Of a DNA stretch of 64,000 bases, positions 8,317 through 16,626 are shown one piece after another (position 1 is the first letter of the stretch; the number at the start of each line of letters is the position of its first letter). The position numbers and the translations under genes are program-made. The stretch covers positions 14,462-78,461 of the forward strand of contig CAYMKL010000016.1 of NCBI GenBank assembly GCA_964390805.1, read 5' to 3'. Under the pieces are notes generated by a model, which was given only the letters and a program-made list of their open reading frames with translations, did no database searches and was not told where the DNA came from. The DNA is from CAYMKL01 sp964390805 (GTDB taxonomy: Bacteria > Chloroflexota > Anaerolineae > VGOG01).

Positions 8317-9204
8317 TCAATCCTCCGCAAAAAGATAGGCCACCAATTGCTCGTACTGGCGAAAATCGGGGATGATGAGGTCGGCCCCGGCCTTAATCAG
8401 CCGCTGCCGCTTCCACTCGTTGGTCCCCCGGCGATTGGCCTCATCGGAAGCGACCCCCACGGCGATTCCGCCCACGGCCTTGGTGTCCTCGATCTCGACG
8501 TAGCCATCGCCAAAGGCCACCAGTTCGGGGCCGCTCAAACGGTTCTCGTCGAGGATGCGCTCAATGACCATCTTCTTGGAGTAATTCTGGTAATCGTCCA
8601 GTGCGCCGTAAACGCTGGCAAAGTACGGCGGCAGCCCCAGGGCCGCCGCCTCATCCAGCACGTAGACCTCATCAGTGCCTGAGGCCAGATAGCAGGAAAC
8701 GCCACGGGCACGCAGGGCCTCCAGCATTGGTACCGCCCCGGGCACCATCATCTCCTCCGGCTCGATTTCGCCGTCCTTCAGCCCAGCCACGCGCCCCTTG
8801 ATGCGCTCCCACAGCCGATCCAGGTACATCCATTTGTACTCCAACGGGGCCAGGGGCTCTCCCCCACGCTGACGCACCTCTTGGCAAAGCTGGATCATCT
8901 GATAGATGGTCTGCTTGCCCGTCAACTGGGCTACGAACTCGGTGACCACGGCGCAAAGCTCCTCCTCGGACTCGTGTCGCCTGTCCTGAGCCTCGTCGCT
9001 TGCACTGAGCGCGGGACACCCTCCCGTCGAAGTGAAGGGCGGGGTTTCCAGCAGCACCTCGACCATCATGGGAATCATCACCCCCTGCCAGCCCTCGCGG
9101 ATGAGCGACACTGTGCCGTCGAAATCGAACAGAGCGTGGCGGACGTGGCCGCGGGGGACGTGGGGATTGATGATTTCGATGTGGGTGTTCTCCAAAAATG
9201 TCAT
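8317..9204 (-). CDS. HAD-superfamily phosphatase
   Basis: 295 residues. Motif I DFDGT (residues 27-31), motif II LASGTDE, a Lys in YSKKMVIERIL, and motif IV VAFGDGYVEIED with the acidic pair. It should hydrolyse a small phosphate ester. The ATG at 9204 shares a base with the TGA of the upstream kinase gene (TGATG), so it is chosen over an in-frame start 15 bases earlier. A degenerate palindromic repeat (about 8985-9045) inserts the segment STGGCPALSASDEAQDRRHE near residues 58-78, in the cap region, where length variation is tolerated. Confidence 0.85.
   Translation of the reverse strand: MTFLENTHIEIINPHVPRGHVRHALFDFDGTVSLIREGWQGVMIPMMVEVLLETPPFTSTGGCPALSASDEAQDRRHESEEELCAVVTEFVAQLTGKQTIYQMIQLCQEVRQRGGEPLAPLEYKWMYLDRLWERIKGRVAGLKDGEIEPEEMMVPGAVPMLEALRARGVSCYLASGTDEVYVLDEAAALGLPPYFASVYGALDDYQNYSKKMVIERILDENRLSGPELVAFGDGYVEIEDTKAVGGIAVGVASDEANRRGTNEWKRQRLIKAGADLIIPDFRQYEQLVAYLFAED
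8985..9045. repeat. Degenerate palindromic repeat inside HAD gene
   Basis: TGTCCTGAGCCTCGTCG... and ...CGGGACACCCTCCCGTCGAAG resemble two half copies of the CCCTTCGAC/GCTCAGGACA family in opposite order. They encode a low-complexity insert in the HAD cap. Confidence 0.55.
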
Positions 9205-10562
9205 CAATACTCGTAGCAACTGCCGCCGATGAACTCCCGCAGCAACGAGTCGGGCGGTATGGCTGAGGCGCTCGTGGGCCGGCCATCGTCCTCGACTGGG
9301 GTGACGGATTTCAGGAGGTTATACACGCGCTCGGCGCGCATGAAAGCATCCTTGCGCAGCGGATCGTCCCTGTACTGTTCCACCCACTCCTCGAAGTGGC
9401 CGAATAGCCTGGCCTGCATGATAGGGAGCTCGTACGGCAGGCCGCTGTTGACGATGTAGTCGGTCGTGTTGACGTAGGGGATAATGTTGCGCATCTCGCT
9501 GCTGCGAACGTAGTGCCAGTGTTCCAGCGTTTGACGTGGTTTGTAGGCGCGGTGAGTGGCATCGCGGACCATGCGGCGCATCAATCGCAGATCCGTCCAG
9601 CGAACGAACTTCCCGTCAGGGCCTTTCATCTGCAGCAGCGGTTCGATGTACAGTTTGAACTTTGATTCGTCGTCCACGCTCCTCGTCATGTCGGCGTACA
9701 GACCGTGCAGGCTGTCAATGAGGATGATGTCGCCCGGCCCGACCCGCATCGGGGTCTGGGCGTCGTGTCGCTTGCCGGCCTTGAAATCATAGAAGGGGGT
9801 CCGTACCTCCTCCCCGGCGATCAGGCGCACCAGGTGCTCGTTGATGAGCTCCAGGTCGAGGGCCTGGGGCGTCTCAAAGTCGTAGTCACCGTGCTCATCC
9901 TTGGGGTGAAGCTCCAGATCGAAGAAGTAATTGTCAACGGTTAGCGGGGCCAGTCTGAGGCCCATCTGCGTCAGCAGATGGCTGAGCTTGATGGTGGTGG
10001 TGGTCTTGCCAGAGGAGGAGGGGCCGGCGATGATGACGATTTTCACTCTATCCTGCCGCTCTCCGATCATCTCCGACGCGGTGGTGATGTCCTCGTTGTA
10101 AGCTCGGTCGGTTTCCCGCACGATCTCAGGGAACTCGCCCCGCGCAATGCGTTCGTTCAAGCGCGCGACGGTGTGGAGGTCGTGATCAACGGCCCAGTTC
10201 AGCACCTCCCAAATCTTGCGCCAGGGGATATTCTCGGAGGGGTGGGCCTGGCGCTCAGCTCGCTCCCGTCGCCGACGGGCTCGTTCTTCACGGTAGAGAA
10301 TGTAGGCCTTGGCAGTTCTGGCGTGGCCGTTCTCAATCAGCACCTTCTCGACGACGTCCTGGATGTCCTCGACGGCGGGTATGTGGCCTGGCGGCGTGGT
10401 CCCCTCCAGCATAGCCACAACCTGATCGGCCAGCCCCTCCGCGACGGACCGGTCTCTGCCGCCCACCGCCACCGCCGCCCGATAGATGGCGTTGGTGATG
10501 CGCTCTTTCTTAAAAGGGACAACCGCCCCCGTTCGCTTGACTACTTCCTTGATCTTGGCCAT
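9204..10562 (-). CDS. ATP-cone / phosphoribulokinase-uridine kinase fusion
   Basis: 452 residues. Residues 1-90 form an ATP-cone (VVKRTGAVVPFKKERITNAIYRAA...DIQDVVEKVLIENGHARTAKAYILYREER), the allosteric nucleotide-sensing domain best known from ribonucleotide reductases and NrdR. A basic linker follows (RARRRRERAER). From about 170 the P-loop kinase domain begins: GPSSSGKT at 180-187, DNYFFD, and IILIDSLHGLY (Walker B). The kinase part belongs to the uridine kinase/phosphoribulokinase group. An ATP-cone on such a kinase implies that its activity is set by ATP/dATP level. The substrate is unknown. The gene overlaps adenosine deaminase by 22 bases and is coupled to the HAD gene. Confidence 0.8.
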   Translation of the reverse strand: MAKIKEVVKRTGAVVPFKKERITNAIYRAAVAVGGRDRSVAEGLADQVVAMLEGTTPPGHIPAVEDIQDVVEKVLIENGHARTAKAYILYREERARRRRERAERQAHPSENIPWRKIWEVLNWAVDHDLHTVARLNERIARGEFPEIVRETDRAYNEDITTASEMIGERQDRVKIVIIAGPSSSGKTTTTIKLSHLLTQMGLRLAPLTVDNYFFDLELHPKDEHGDYDFETPQALDLELINEHLVRLIAGEEVRTPFYDFKAGKRHDAQTPMRVGPGDIILIDSLHGLYADMTRSVDDESKFKLYIEPLLQMKGPDGKFVRWTDLRLMRRMVRDATHRAYKPRQTLEHWHYVRSSEMRNIIPYVNTTDYIVNSGLPYELPIMQARLFGHFEEWVEQYRDDPLRKDAFMRAERVYNLLKSVTPVEDDGRPTSASAIPPDSLLREFIGGSCYEY

Positions 10563-11569
10563 GTCGTAAGTCCTCGTTGCACCTTATCCACCAACACATC
10601 CTTTTCCTCGGTTGAGAGAAAAGCAATGGTCAGGGCGTTGCGCTGGGCCTGACGTGTGTGCTCGGCTGTCAGGCCCGCCGCTGGCGCCGCTACCTCGTAT
10701 TCATGGCGCAGGTCAATGCCGCTCACGCCCGGATCATCGGTGTTGATCGTCGCCAACAGCCCCCGCTCCAGAAAGGTTCGCAGCGGATGGCTGGCGTAGT
10801 CGGGCACGGTGCTGGTCTGCACATTGCTGGTCAGGCTCGACTCGATGCCGATCTGGTGCTCGTCCATGTAGTCCAATAAGGCCGGGTCCTCGATGGCTCG
10901 AACGGCGTGGCCGATGCGTCTGGCCTCTAAATCACGAATGGCCTGCCAGACGCTTTCCGGCCCCGCGACTTCCCCCGCGTGGATCGTCACCTGCCAACTC
11001 GCATCTCGTGCTCGCCGTAGGTGTTCCACAAACAGGTCCCCCGCTTGGTTGGCCTCATCCCCCGCCAGGTCCAGACCCACCAGCCGATCCCGGTGTTGTA
11101 GCAGAGCTTCCAACTCCTTCCAAGCGACGTCCGGCCCATACGTGCGGCTGAGAATCCCGATCAGGTTCACTTTCACCCCAAAATCGCGTGCCCCCGCCTC
11201 CACACCATCGGCGACGGCTTCCACTACCCCCATTGGGTCCAGGCCATGGGATTCCGCCATAAACCACGGACTGAAGCGCAGCTCGACGTAATCAATACCC
11301 TCCTGTAGGGCATCCTCGACGTTCTCGTACGCTACTCGGCGGCAGGCGTCGTAATCCACCAGTACCGCCATCATCCACTTGAATTTGGCGATAAAGGCCA
11401 TGACGCCGGGTTGGGGTCCCATCACCTGTACGTGGGGGCGCAGCCCTTCGACATCCCAGGCGGGGAGTGGCAGGTTGTGCCGGCGCCCCAGGCGCAGGAT
11501 CGTTTCCAGGCGCACGTTGCCATCTAAGTGACGATGCAGGTCAATCAGTGGAAAGTCAGGATCAATCAT
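10541..11569 (-). CDS. add: Adenosine deaminase
   Basis: 342 residues. Metal ligands H12-x-H14 in DLHRHLDG, catalytic HAGE near residue 200, GHAVR with the further His, and NTDDP near residue 280. All are standard for adenosine/adenine deaminase, which converts adenosine to inosine in purine salvage. Length is typical. It sits between the tryptophanase gene (24 bases away) and the ATP-cone kinase, which it overlaps. Adenine deaminase specificity cannot be excluded from sequence alone. Confidence 0.9.
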   Translation of the reverse strand: MIDPDFPLIDLHRHLDGNVRLETILRLGRRHNLPLPAWDVEGLRPHVQVMGPQPGVMAFIAKFKWMMAVLVDYDACRRVAYENVEDALQEGIDYVELRFSPWFMAESHGLDPMGVVEAVADGVEAGARDFGVKVNLIGILSRTYGPDVAWKELEALLQHRDRLVGLDLAGDEANQAGDLFVEHLRRARDASWQVTIHAGEVAGPESVWQAIRDLEARRIGHAVRAIEDPALLDYMDEHQIGIESSLTSNVQTSTVPDYASHPLRTFLERGLLATINTDDPGVSGIDLRHEYEVAAPAAGLTAEHTRQAQRNALTIAFLSTEEKDVLVDKVQRGLTTWPRSRK

Positions 11570-11593
11570 AGTCGTTTCGTCCTAGTTCTCTCT

Positions 11594-13009
11594 TTACGCA
11601 ATGGCTTCAAAGCGTGCCTGAAAGAAGCGCAGGTATTGGGGCTCGTAGACCATCCGCAAGCCCCGCACCTGCTCGCGTCCGTCGTACGCCGCTTTGATTC
11701 CCTCGGCGACCACGTCCATGTGCGCCTGGGTGTAGACCCGACGGGGAATGGCCAACCGCGTCAACTCCAGGGCCGGGTAGCGGTGATCACCGGTCTTGGG
11801 ATCCCGCCCCGCGCTGACAATGCCCCGTTCCATGCCCCGAACCCCCGAATCCAGGTAGAGTTGAGCTGTCAGGACTTGGGCTGGGAATTGATCCTGGGGG
11901 ATGTGAGGGTAGAAGCCTTTGGCGTCCAGGAAAATGCCGTGGCCGCCTACCGGCCGCACGATGGGGATCTCCCAGTCTATCAACAAGTCGCCCAGATAGA
12001 GCACCTGACCCACGCGGGAGCGCACGTGGTCATCCTCTACAGCCTCGGCGATACCGATAGCCAGGGCTTCCATGTCGCGCCCAGCCATTCCTCCATAAGT
12101 GTGTAGTCCCTCGTAGATCACCACCATGTTGCGGAGCGCGTCGAAGAGGTCGTAGTCGTTGACCGCCAGCCAGCCACCGATGTTGACCAGGTTGTCCTTC
12201 TTGGCACTCATCCAGGCGCCGTCGGTATAGCTGCAGAATTCCTTCAGAATGGCGGCAATGGACTTGTCCGCATACCCATCTTCGCGCTCCTGGATGAAGA
12301 AGGCGTTCTCGACCATGCGGGTGGCGTCCAGGTAGATGCGAATGTCGTAGCGGTTGCACATCTCTCGTAGGGCCCGCACGTTGGCCATGCTGACGGGCTG
12401 CCCTCCAGCCATGTTCACCGTGCCTGCCAGGCTGACGTAGGCAATCTTTTCGGCTCCCACTCGTTTGATCAACGCCTCTAGCTTGTCCAGGTCCACGTCA
12501 CCCTTGAAAGGATGCAGATTGCTGGGGTCGTGAGCTTCGTCAATGATCACGTCCACAAAAGCGCCACCGGCCAGCTCCTGGTGCAGACGGGTGGTGGTGA
12601 AGTACATGTTGCCGGGTACATATTGACCGGACTCGATTTCCACCTGGCTGATCAGGTGCTCGGCACCCCGGCCCTGGTGAGTAGGCACCACGTAGCGATA
12701 GCCGTAGTAGGTTTGCACAGCCTCTTCCAGGTGGTAGAAATTCCTGCTGCCGGCGTAGGCCTCGTCGCCCATCATGATGCCGGCCCACTGACGGTCACTC
12801 ATGGCGCTGGTGCCGCTGTCGGTGAGCAGGTCAATGTAGACGTCCTCGGAGCGCAGCAGAAAGGTGTTGTAGCCAGCCTGTTTCAGAGCTCGTTCCCGAT
12901 CCTCCCGGCTGGTCAGTCGGATCGGCTCTACCATTTTGATCTTCCAGGGTTCTGCCCAGGAACGGCGGCCAAATTGTTGGCCCATGGTTTTGAGTGTTGA
13001 GTCAGTCAC
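11594..13009 (-). CDS. Tryptophanase / tyrosine phenol-lyase family
   Basis: 471 residues, PLP-dependent beta-eliminating lyase. It opens ...EPWKIKMVEPIRLTSREDRERALKQAGYNTFLLRSEDVYIDLLTDSGTSAMS, a strong family signature, and has the PLP lysine in MSAKKDNLVNIGG. The enzyme splits tryptophan or tyrosine to indole or phenol, pyruvate and ammonia; the two cannot be told apart here. The start is taken as GTG 13009 because AAGGAGGAGGTG lies just before it. This start overlaps the last bases of a SpoIIE remnant. Confidence 0.88.
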   Translation of the reverse strand: MTDSTLKTMGQQFGRRSWAEPWKIKMVEPIRLTSREDRERALKQAGYNTFLLRSEDVYIDLLTDSGTSAMSDRQWAGIMMGDEAYAGSRNFYHLEEAVQTYYGYRYVVPTHQGRGAEHLISQVEIESGQYVPGNMYFTTTRLHQELAGGAFVDVIIDEAHDPSNLHPFKGDVDLDKLEALIKRVGAEKIAYVSLAGTVNMAGGQPVSMANVRALREMCNRYDIRIYLDATRMVENAFFIQEREDGYADKSIAAILKEFCSYTDGAWMSAKKDNLVNIGGWLAVNDYDLFDALRNMVVIYEGLHTYGGMAGRDMEALAIGIAEAVEDDHVRSRVGQVLYLGDLLIDWEIPIVRPVGGHGIFLDAKGFYPHIPQDQFPAQVLTAQLYLDSGVRGMERGIVSAGRDPKTGDHRYPALELTRLAIPRRVYTQAHMDVVAEGIKAAYDGREQVRGLRMVYEPQYLRFFQARFEAIA

Positions 13010-13247
13010 GTTGCACCTCCTCCTTTTCGATTTCAATTCTCACTTCCAGCAGGGCCGCTTGCACATCTTGAACCGACCGCCCCCGGTTGGCTTCCACTAC
13101 CGCCAGCAACCTCTCCTGGCTGAAGAACATCCCCGTCCTATCCTCCGCATCGGTGACGCCGTCGGGATAGAACACCACGGCGTCGCCAGGGACGAGTTGA
13201 ACGGTGCCCTGCTTGCTCTGATTATACCCTACTGGCGTCATTTGCAC
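13002..13247 (-). pseudogene. C-terminal fragment of a SpoIIE-type PP2C phosphatase
   Basis: About 80 codons: LVPGDAVVFYPDGVTDAED, then GMFFSQERLLAVVEANRGRSVQDVQAALLEVRIEIE. In SpoIIE/RsbU phosphatases this is the last third of the domain, with the second metal-binding D in the Y-x-D-G-V-T-(D/E)-A motif. The N-terminal sensor and first metal site are absent and no remains are seen upstream, so it is a truncated gene. The bases around its stop carry the ribosome site of the tryptophanase gene. Confidence 0.7.
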
Positions 13248-13342
13248 AAATGCGAACCGTCCCGCATTCTTCAGCTCGAAAGTCTTTGGGAGTTGGCGTG
13301 GGTATGGACACTGGGCCTTGGCCGAAATGTCATGAAGCTGAT

Positions 13343-13371
13343 TTGACAGAAGAAGAAAAATATGCTATGAT
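13343..13371 (+). promoter_or_regulatory. Consensus sigma-70 promoter of the cold-shock gene
   Basis: TTGACA (13343-13348), 17 bases, TATGAT (13366-13371). The predicted start near 13378 leaves a leader of about 188 bases. Confidence 0.8.
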
Positions 13372-13377
13372 AATGCG

Positions 13378-13565
13378 CGTAGGACGCAGTAGGTTTTTGT
13401 TTGGAGTTCAAACGATGAACCGTACGAGCTTCTTACCGCGTTGGGCGGTTCATTGAGTTGTACAGCAGTTCAGGGTGTAATCACCACAGGCTGGCAAGCA
13501 GAACCAAAGAACAAACTCACTCCGCCCTACACATATCACAACAAGGGAAGGAGGCGTGACAGCCA
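13378..13565 (+). promoter_or_regulatory. Long 5' leader of cold-shock mRNA
   Basis: The leader contains a possible long hairpin, ATGAACCG (about 13414-13421) with CGGTTCAT (about 13445-13452), and ends in GGAAGGAGG about 10 bases before the GTG. Long structured leaders are typical of cspA-type mRNAs and act as temperature sensors; that role here is inferred. No other gene is seen in 13248-13565. Confidence 0.45.
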
Positions 13566-13775
13566 GTGAGTGAGAGAGTAACCGGTAAGGTGAAGTGGTT
13601 TAGTGGCCAAAAGGGCTACGGCTTTATTCAGCGCGCAGGCGGCGACGATGTGTTCGTCCACTTTTCGGCTATCCAGGGCGAGGGTTTTCGCAACCTGGAG
13701 GAAGGCGACGATGTGGAGTTCACTATCGAGGACAGCCCCAAGGGCCCCCAGGCCGCCAACGTGGTGAGGCTCTGA
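13566..13775 (+). CDS. Cold-shock domain protein
   Basis: 69 residues, the usual CspA size, from a GTG start preceded by AAGGAGG. RNP1 is KGYGFIQ (about residues 16-22) and RNP2 is VFVHFSAI (29-36); GKVKWF opens the first strand. It binds single-stranded RNA and DNA and acts as an RNA chaperone. It is the only plus-strand gene in the first 50 kb and has its own promoter and terminator. Confidence 0.95.
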   Translation: MSERVTGKVKWFSGQKGYGFIQRAGGDDVFVHFSAIQGEGFRNLEEGDDVEFTIEDSPKGPQAANVVRL

Positions 13776-13798
13776 GCCTAAGAGAACCACAACAACAC

Positions 13799-13840
13799 AC
13801 AAGCCCCGGCGAGGATCGTGATCGCCGGGGCTTGTATTTT
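13799..13840 (+). terminator. Rho-independent terminator after the cold-shock gene
   Basis: ACAAGCCCCGGCGA (13799-13812) pairs perfectly with TCGCCGGGGCTTGT (13822-13835), followed by ATTTTTC. Confidence 0.9.
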
Positions 13841-13974
13841 TCTAAGACCCTAAGCGTTTACTGGCTTATTCATTGTTCTGTCCCTCCATGAGATTCGATA
13901 GGCGCACTAACGCCAACAGGTGTTCATTTCATTTCGTGTCAGAGTTTTTCCCCTTCGTGAACCACCCCTGATCC

Positions 13975-14994
13975 CTAAGTGCTGATCTGGTCTTCTGCCA
14001 GAGCGATGGCTCCCCACAGGGGCGCGTCGTCGCCCAGCGCGGCGGGTACCACGTCAAAGTGAACCTCTGGCAGGGCCGTCGCGCGGGCGGTGCGGCACAC
14101 GACTTCCCAGAATCGCTCGCCTGCTTTGGTCACGCCGCCGCCCAGCACGAAGCACTTCGGGTTCACCAGGTTGGCCGCGTTGCCGATGCCCACCCCCAGC
14201 CCCCAGGCCGCGATTTCCAGGGCCTCCCAGGCTAAGTCGTCTCCTTGGGTTGCTGCCTGGGCTACTAGTTTGGAGGTGATCGCCTCTGGAGCGTCCCCAG
14301 CCAGAGCGCGAAGGATATGGCCTCGGTCTGGCTGCGCCTTCAGCCATTCGCAGGCCCGCTGCGCGATATACGGCCCTGAGGCCAGCCGCTCGACGCACCC
14401 GCGCTTGCCACACAAGCAGACCGGGCCGTCTGGATCCACGACCGTGTGGCCGATCTCGCCGGCCATCCCGTCTGCGCCGCGCCAGGGCTGCCCGTTCAGG
14501 ATCCAGCCCCCGCCGACGCCGGTGCTCACTGTGATGTACATCAGGCTGTCATAGCCCTGGCCGGCGCCAAAGCGATGCTCGCCCAGAGCTCCAGCGTTGG
14601 CGTCGTTGTCCACGGCGGCGGGCACTCCCAGTCGCTTCTCCAGCCACTCCTGCAGGGGTACCTCACCCCAGCCGGGTACATGGTGAGACAACAGCACCAG
14701 GCCCCGACTCGCGTCCACCGGTCCGCCGAAACTGACCCCCACGGCAGCCAGAGGGGCCTGGGCTCCCCCCCCAGAATTGGGGGGGACTGAGGGGGGGCTG
14801 GCCAGCAGGTCTCGTGCCAACCCCATCATGATCTCCAGATCGCTCTGGGCGTTGCTGCCGGGCGGCGAAGGGACCATCCTGTGAGCCCGCCAGTGGCGCT
14901 CGCCGGCTGTGGCCAGCTCGGAAGTGGAAACGACGCCCGCCGCCAGCTTGGTGCCGCCAAAGTCCAGGGCCAGCAGAAGTCGCTCCCGTTCCAC
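13975..14994 (-). CDS. ROK-family sugar kinase (glucokinase-like)
   Basis: 339 residues. ATP-binding LALDFGGTKLAAGVV at the N-terminus, DNDANAGALGEHRFGAG, and the ROK zinc motif CLCGKRGCVERLASG with the H of GHTVVDPDG. It should phosphorylate glucose or an N-acyl hexosamine. The GTG at 14994 begins two bases after the SIS gene stop. A short G/C-run repeat (14761-14799) adds SPPSVPPNSGGGAQAP near residue 70. Confidence 0.88.
   Translation of the reverse strand: MERERLLLALDFGGTKLAAGVVSTSELATAGERHWRAHRMVPSPPGSNAQSDLEIMMGLARDLLASPPSVPPNSGGGAQAPLAAVGVSFGGPVDASRGLVLLSHHVPGWGEVPLQEWLEKRLGVPAAVDNDANAGALGEHRFGAGQGYDSLMYITVSTGVGGGWILNGQPWRGADGMAGEIGHTVVDPDGPVCLCGKRGCVERLASGPYIAQRACEWLKAQPDRGHILRALAGDAPEAITSKLVAQAATQGDDLAWEALEIAAWGLGVGIGNAANLVNPKCFVLGGGVTKAGERFWEVVCRTARATALPEVHFDVVPAALGDDAPLWGAIALAEDQIST
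14761..14799. repeat. G/C-run palindromic repeat without inner insert (apparent empty site)
   Basis: GGCTCCCCCCCCAGAATTGG continues into GGGGGACTGAGGGGGGGCT. Both flanks match the element at 2217-2277, where the centre is replaced by a copy of the CCCTTCGAC-type palindrome. Confidence 0.75.
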
Positions 14995-14996
14995 GG

Positions 14997-15569
14997 TTAT
15001 TCCATCCCCTGGCGTATGACGACGAAGATGGTGTGAAGAACCACCCATTGGCCATCCTCGACGTGCTGCATGGCGTCGGGGTGGCGAGAATCGGCGGGCA
15101 CGATCACGCACACGTCTACCTTCTCTTTGAGCTTACCGCCTTCGAAGCCCGTGATGCCGATGGTGGTGAGGCCGTGCTCCCGCGCTGCGTCCATGGCTCG
15201 CAGCACGTTAGTCGAGTTGCCGCTGGAGCTGATGGCTATGGCCACGTCACCCGGTTCGGCCAGCGAGGCCAGCGGTTCAGCGAAGACTGTCTCGTAGCCA
15301 AAGTCGTTGGCGTAGGCCGTCAGCAGCGGGACGTTGTCGTTCAGGGAGATCACCTTAAAGCGCGTCTTCCCCTCCCGCACCGTCCCCTTGCCCAGGTCGC
15401 AGGCAAAATGCGAGGCCATGGCCGCGCTGCCTCCGTTGCCCATCACAAAGATCCGCCTCCCCTCAGCTCTGGCCTGGGTCAGGATGTCAATGGTGTGAGC
15501 GATCTCGGCCTGGGGCAGGTTTTGCACAATCCGACCTATTTCGTCAAGATACCTCTGGATGTATTCCAC
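14997..15569 (-). CDS. SIS-domain isomerase, GmhA-like
   Basis: 190 residues, the size of sedoheptulose-7-phosphate isomerase. Sugar-phosphate motifs GNGGSAAMASHFACDL and SSSGNSTNVLRA are both intact. It starts at GTG 15569 with GGAAAGGAAC upstream. GmhA makes D-glycero-D-manno-heptose 7-phosphate; since a HldE-like kinase and a HAD phosphatase lie at 6-9 kb, a heptose route is possible. Pairing with the ROK kinase also fits an aldose/ketose phosphate isomerase of sugar catabolism. Confidence 0.85.
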   Translation of the reverse strand: MEYIQRYLDEIGRIVQNLPQAEIAHTIDILTQARAEGRRIFVMGNGGSAAMASHFACDLGKGTVREGKTRFKVISLNDNVPLLTAYANDFGYETVFAEPLASLAEPGDVAIAISSSGNSTNVLRAMDAAREHGLTTIGITGFEGGKLKEKVDVCVIVPADSRHPDAMQHVEDGQWVVLHTIFVVIRQGME

Positions 15570-15632
15570 TTTGTAATTCGTTCCTTTCCCAATTCGATGT
15601 AGTCAGTCCTGCAAATTATACCACAGACTCCC

Positions 15633-15671
15633 CCAAAAAAGGAAATGGGGCATCCCAGGATGTCCCATTTC
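15633..15671 (-). terminator. Terminator of the ABC permease operon
   Basis: Arms 15642-15655 and 15658-15671 pair at 13 of 14 positions (GAAATGGG...CCCATTTC). On the minus strand the hairpin is followed by CCTTTTTT (15642-15635). Confidence 0.8.
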
Positions 15672-15726
15672 ACGAAGTCCGTTAAATCCTTCCCTTCCGT
15701 TGTTCCTCCCCGTCCGTTGTACCTCT

Positions 15727-16626
15727 CTACCCTTTCAGCGACCCGGCCATCAACCCGCGCATGAAGTAGCGGCCCAGGAAAATGTATACCAGCAGGGTTG
15801 GCAGCGCGGTCATGAGCGCGCCGGCCATCTGCACGTTCCACTCCACGATGTAGCTGCCCGCCAGGTTATTCAGACCGACGGTGATGGGCTGGGTCGCAGG
15901 GTTGCTGGTAACTGTAGCGGCGAACAGGAAATCGTTCCAGATGGAGGTAAACTGCCAGATCATCACCACCACGAAGCCCGGCACGGATAGGGGAAATAAT
16001 ACGTGCCGGTAAATGCCGAAGATATTGGCCCCATCAATCCGAGCCGCTTCGACCAACTCCGTGGGTATGGCAGCATAGTAGTTGCGGAAGATCAAGGTGG
16101 TGATGGGGATGCCATAGATCACGTGAGCTAGAATCAGGCCCGGAATGGAGCCGTAGAATTTCACTCCGAAGAGATTAATCTTCTGAAGGGTCTGCACCAG
16201 CGGGATGAGGATGCTCTGATAGGGAATGAACATCCCAAACAGGAGCAGTGGGAAGAGCACGTCCGAACCCCGAAACTTCCACTTGGACAGGATGTAGCCG
16301 TTGATCGAGCCCCACATGGCTGAAAGGATGGTGGCCGGAACGGTGAGGTAGACGCTGTTCATGAAGTTCACGTTGAGCCCACGGAACCCCTCCGCCTCGC
16401 TGCCGAACCAGGCCTTGACATAGCTGTCAAAATGCAGCCCTTGCGGCAGGTCCCACATGCGGTACAGATTCGCCTCAGCAAAGCTCTTCAAACCGGTGGC
16501 GATCAGGACGTACACCGGCATCAGGTAAAAGATGGCGAAGGCAACCAGGACGGCGTAGAGTACCACACGCTGCCAACGTATCGGTGATTTCTTGCTTCCA
16601 CGCAGTTTGCGTGTTTGGGTGGTCAT
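15727..16626 (-). CDS. Carbohydrate ABC permease, MalG type
   Basis: 299 residues, six hydrophobic spans, and the EAA loop ELVEAARIDGANIFGIYRHVLFPLSVPG that contacts the ATPase. ATG 16626 overlaps the MalF-type gene stop (ATGA). Its partner is the permease upstream, and the likely binding protein is encoded at 19380-20906. No ATPase gene is in the window; a shared MsmK/MalK-like ATPase is common for such operons. Confidence 0.92.
   Translation of the reverse strand: MTTQTRKLRGSKKSPIRWQRVVLYAVLVAFAIFYLMPVYVLIATGLKSFAEANLYRMWDLPQGLHFDSYVKAWFGSEAEGFRGLNVNFMNSVYLTVPATILSAMWGSINGYILSKWKFRGSDVLFPLLLFGMFIPYQSILIPLVQTLQKINLFGVKFYGSIPGLILAHVIYGIPITTLIFRNYYAAIPTELVEAARIDGANIFGIYRHVLFPLSVPGFVVVMIWQFTSIWNDFLFAATVTSNPATQPITVGLNNLAGSYIVEWNVQMAGALMTALPTLLVYIFLGRYFMRGLMAGSLKG

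Noticed and set aside
7525..8682. Plus-strand open frame of 385 codons over the DHS-like and HAD genes
   Set aside because: Both minus-strand genes have clear family motifs and coupled starts; the plus frame is a high-GC shadow.
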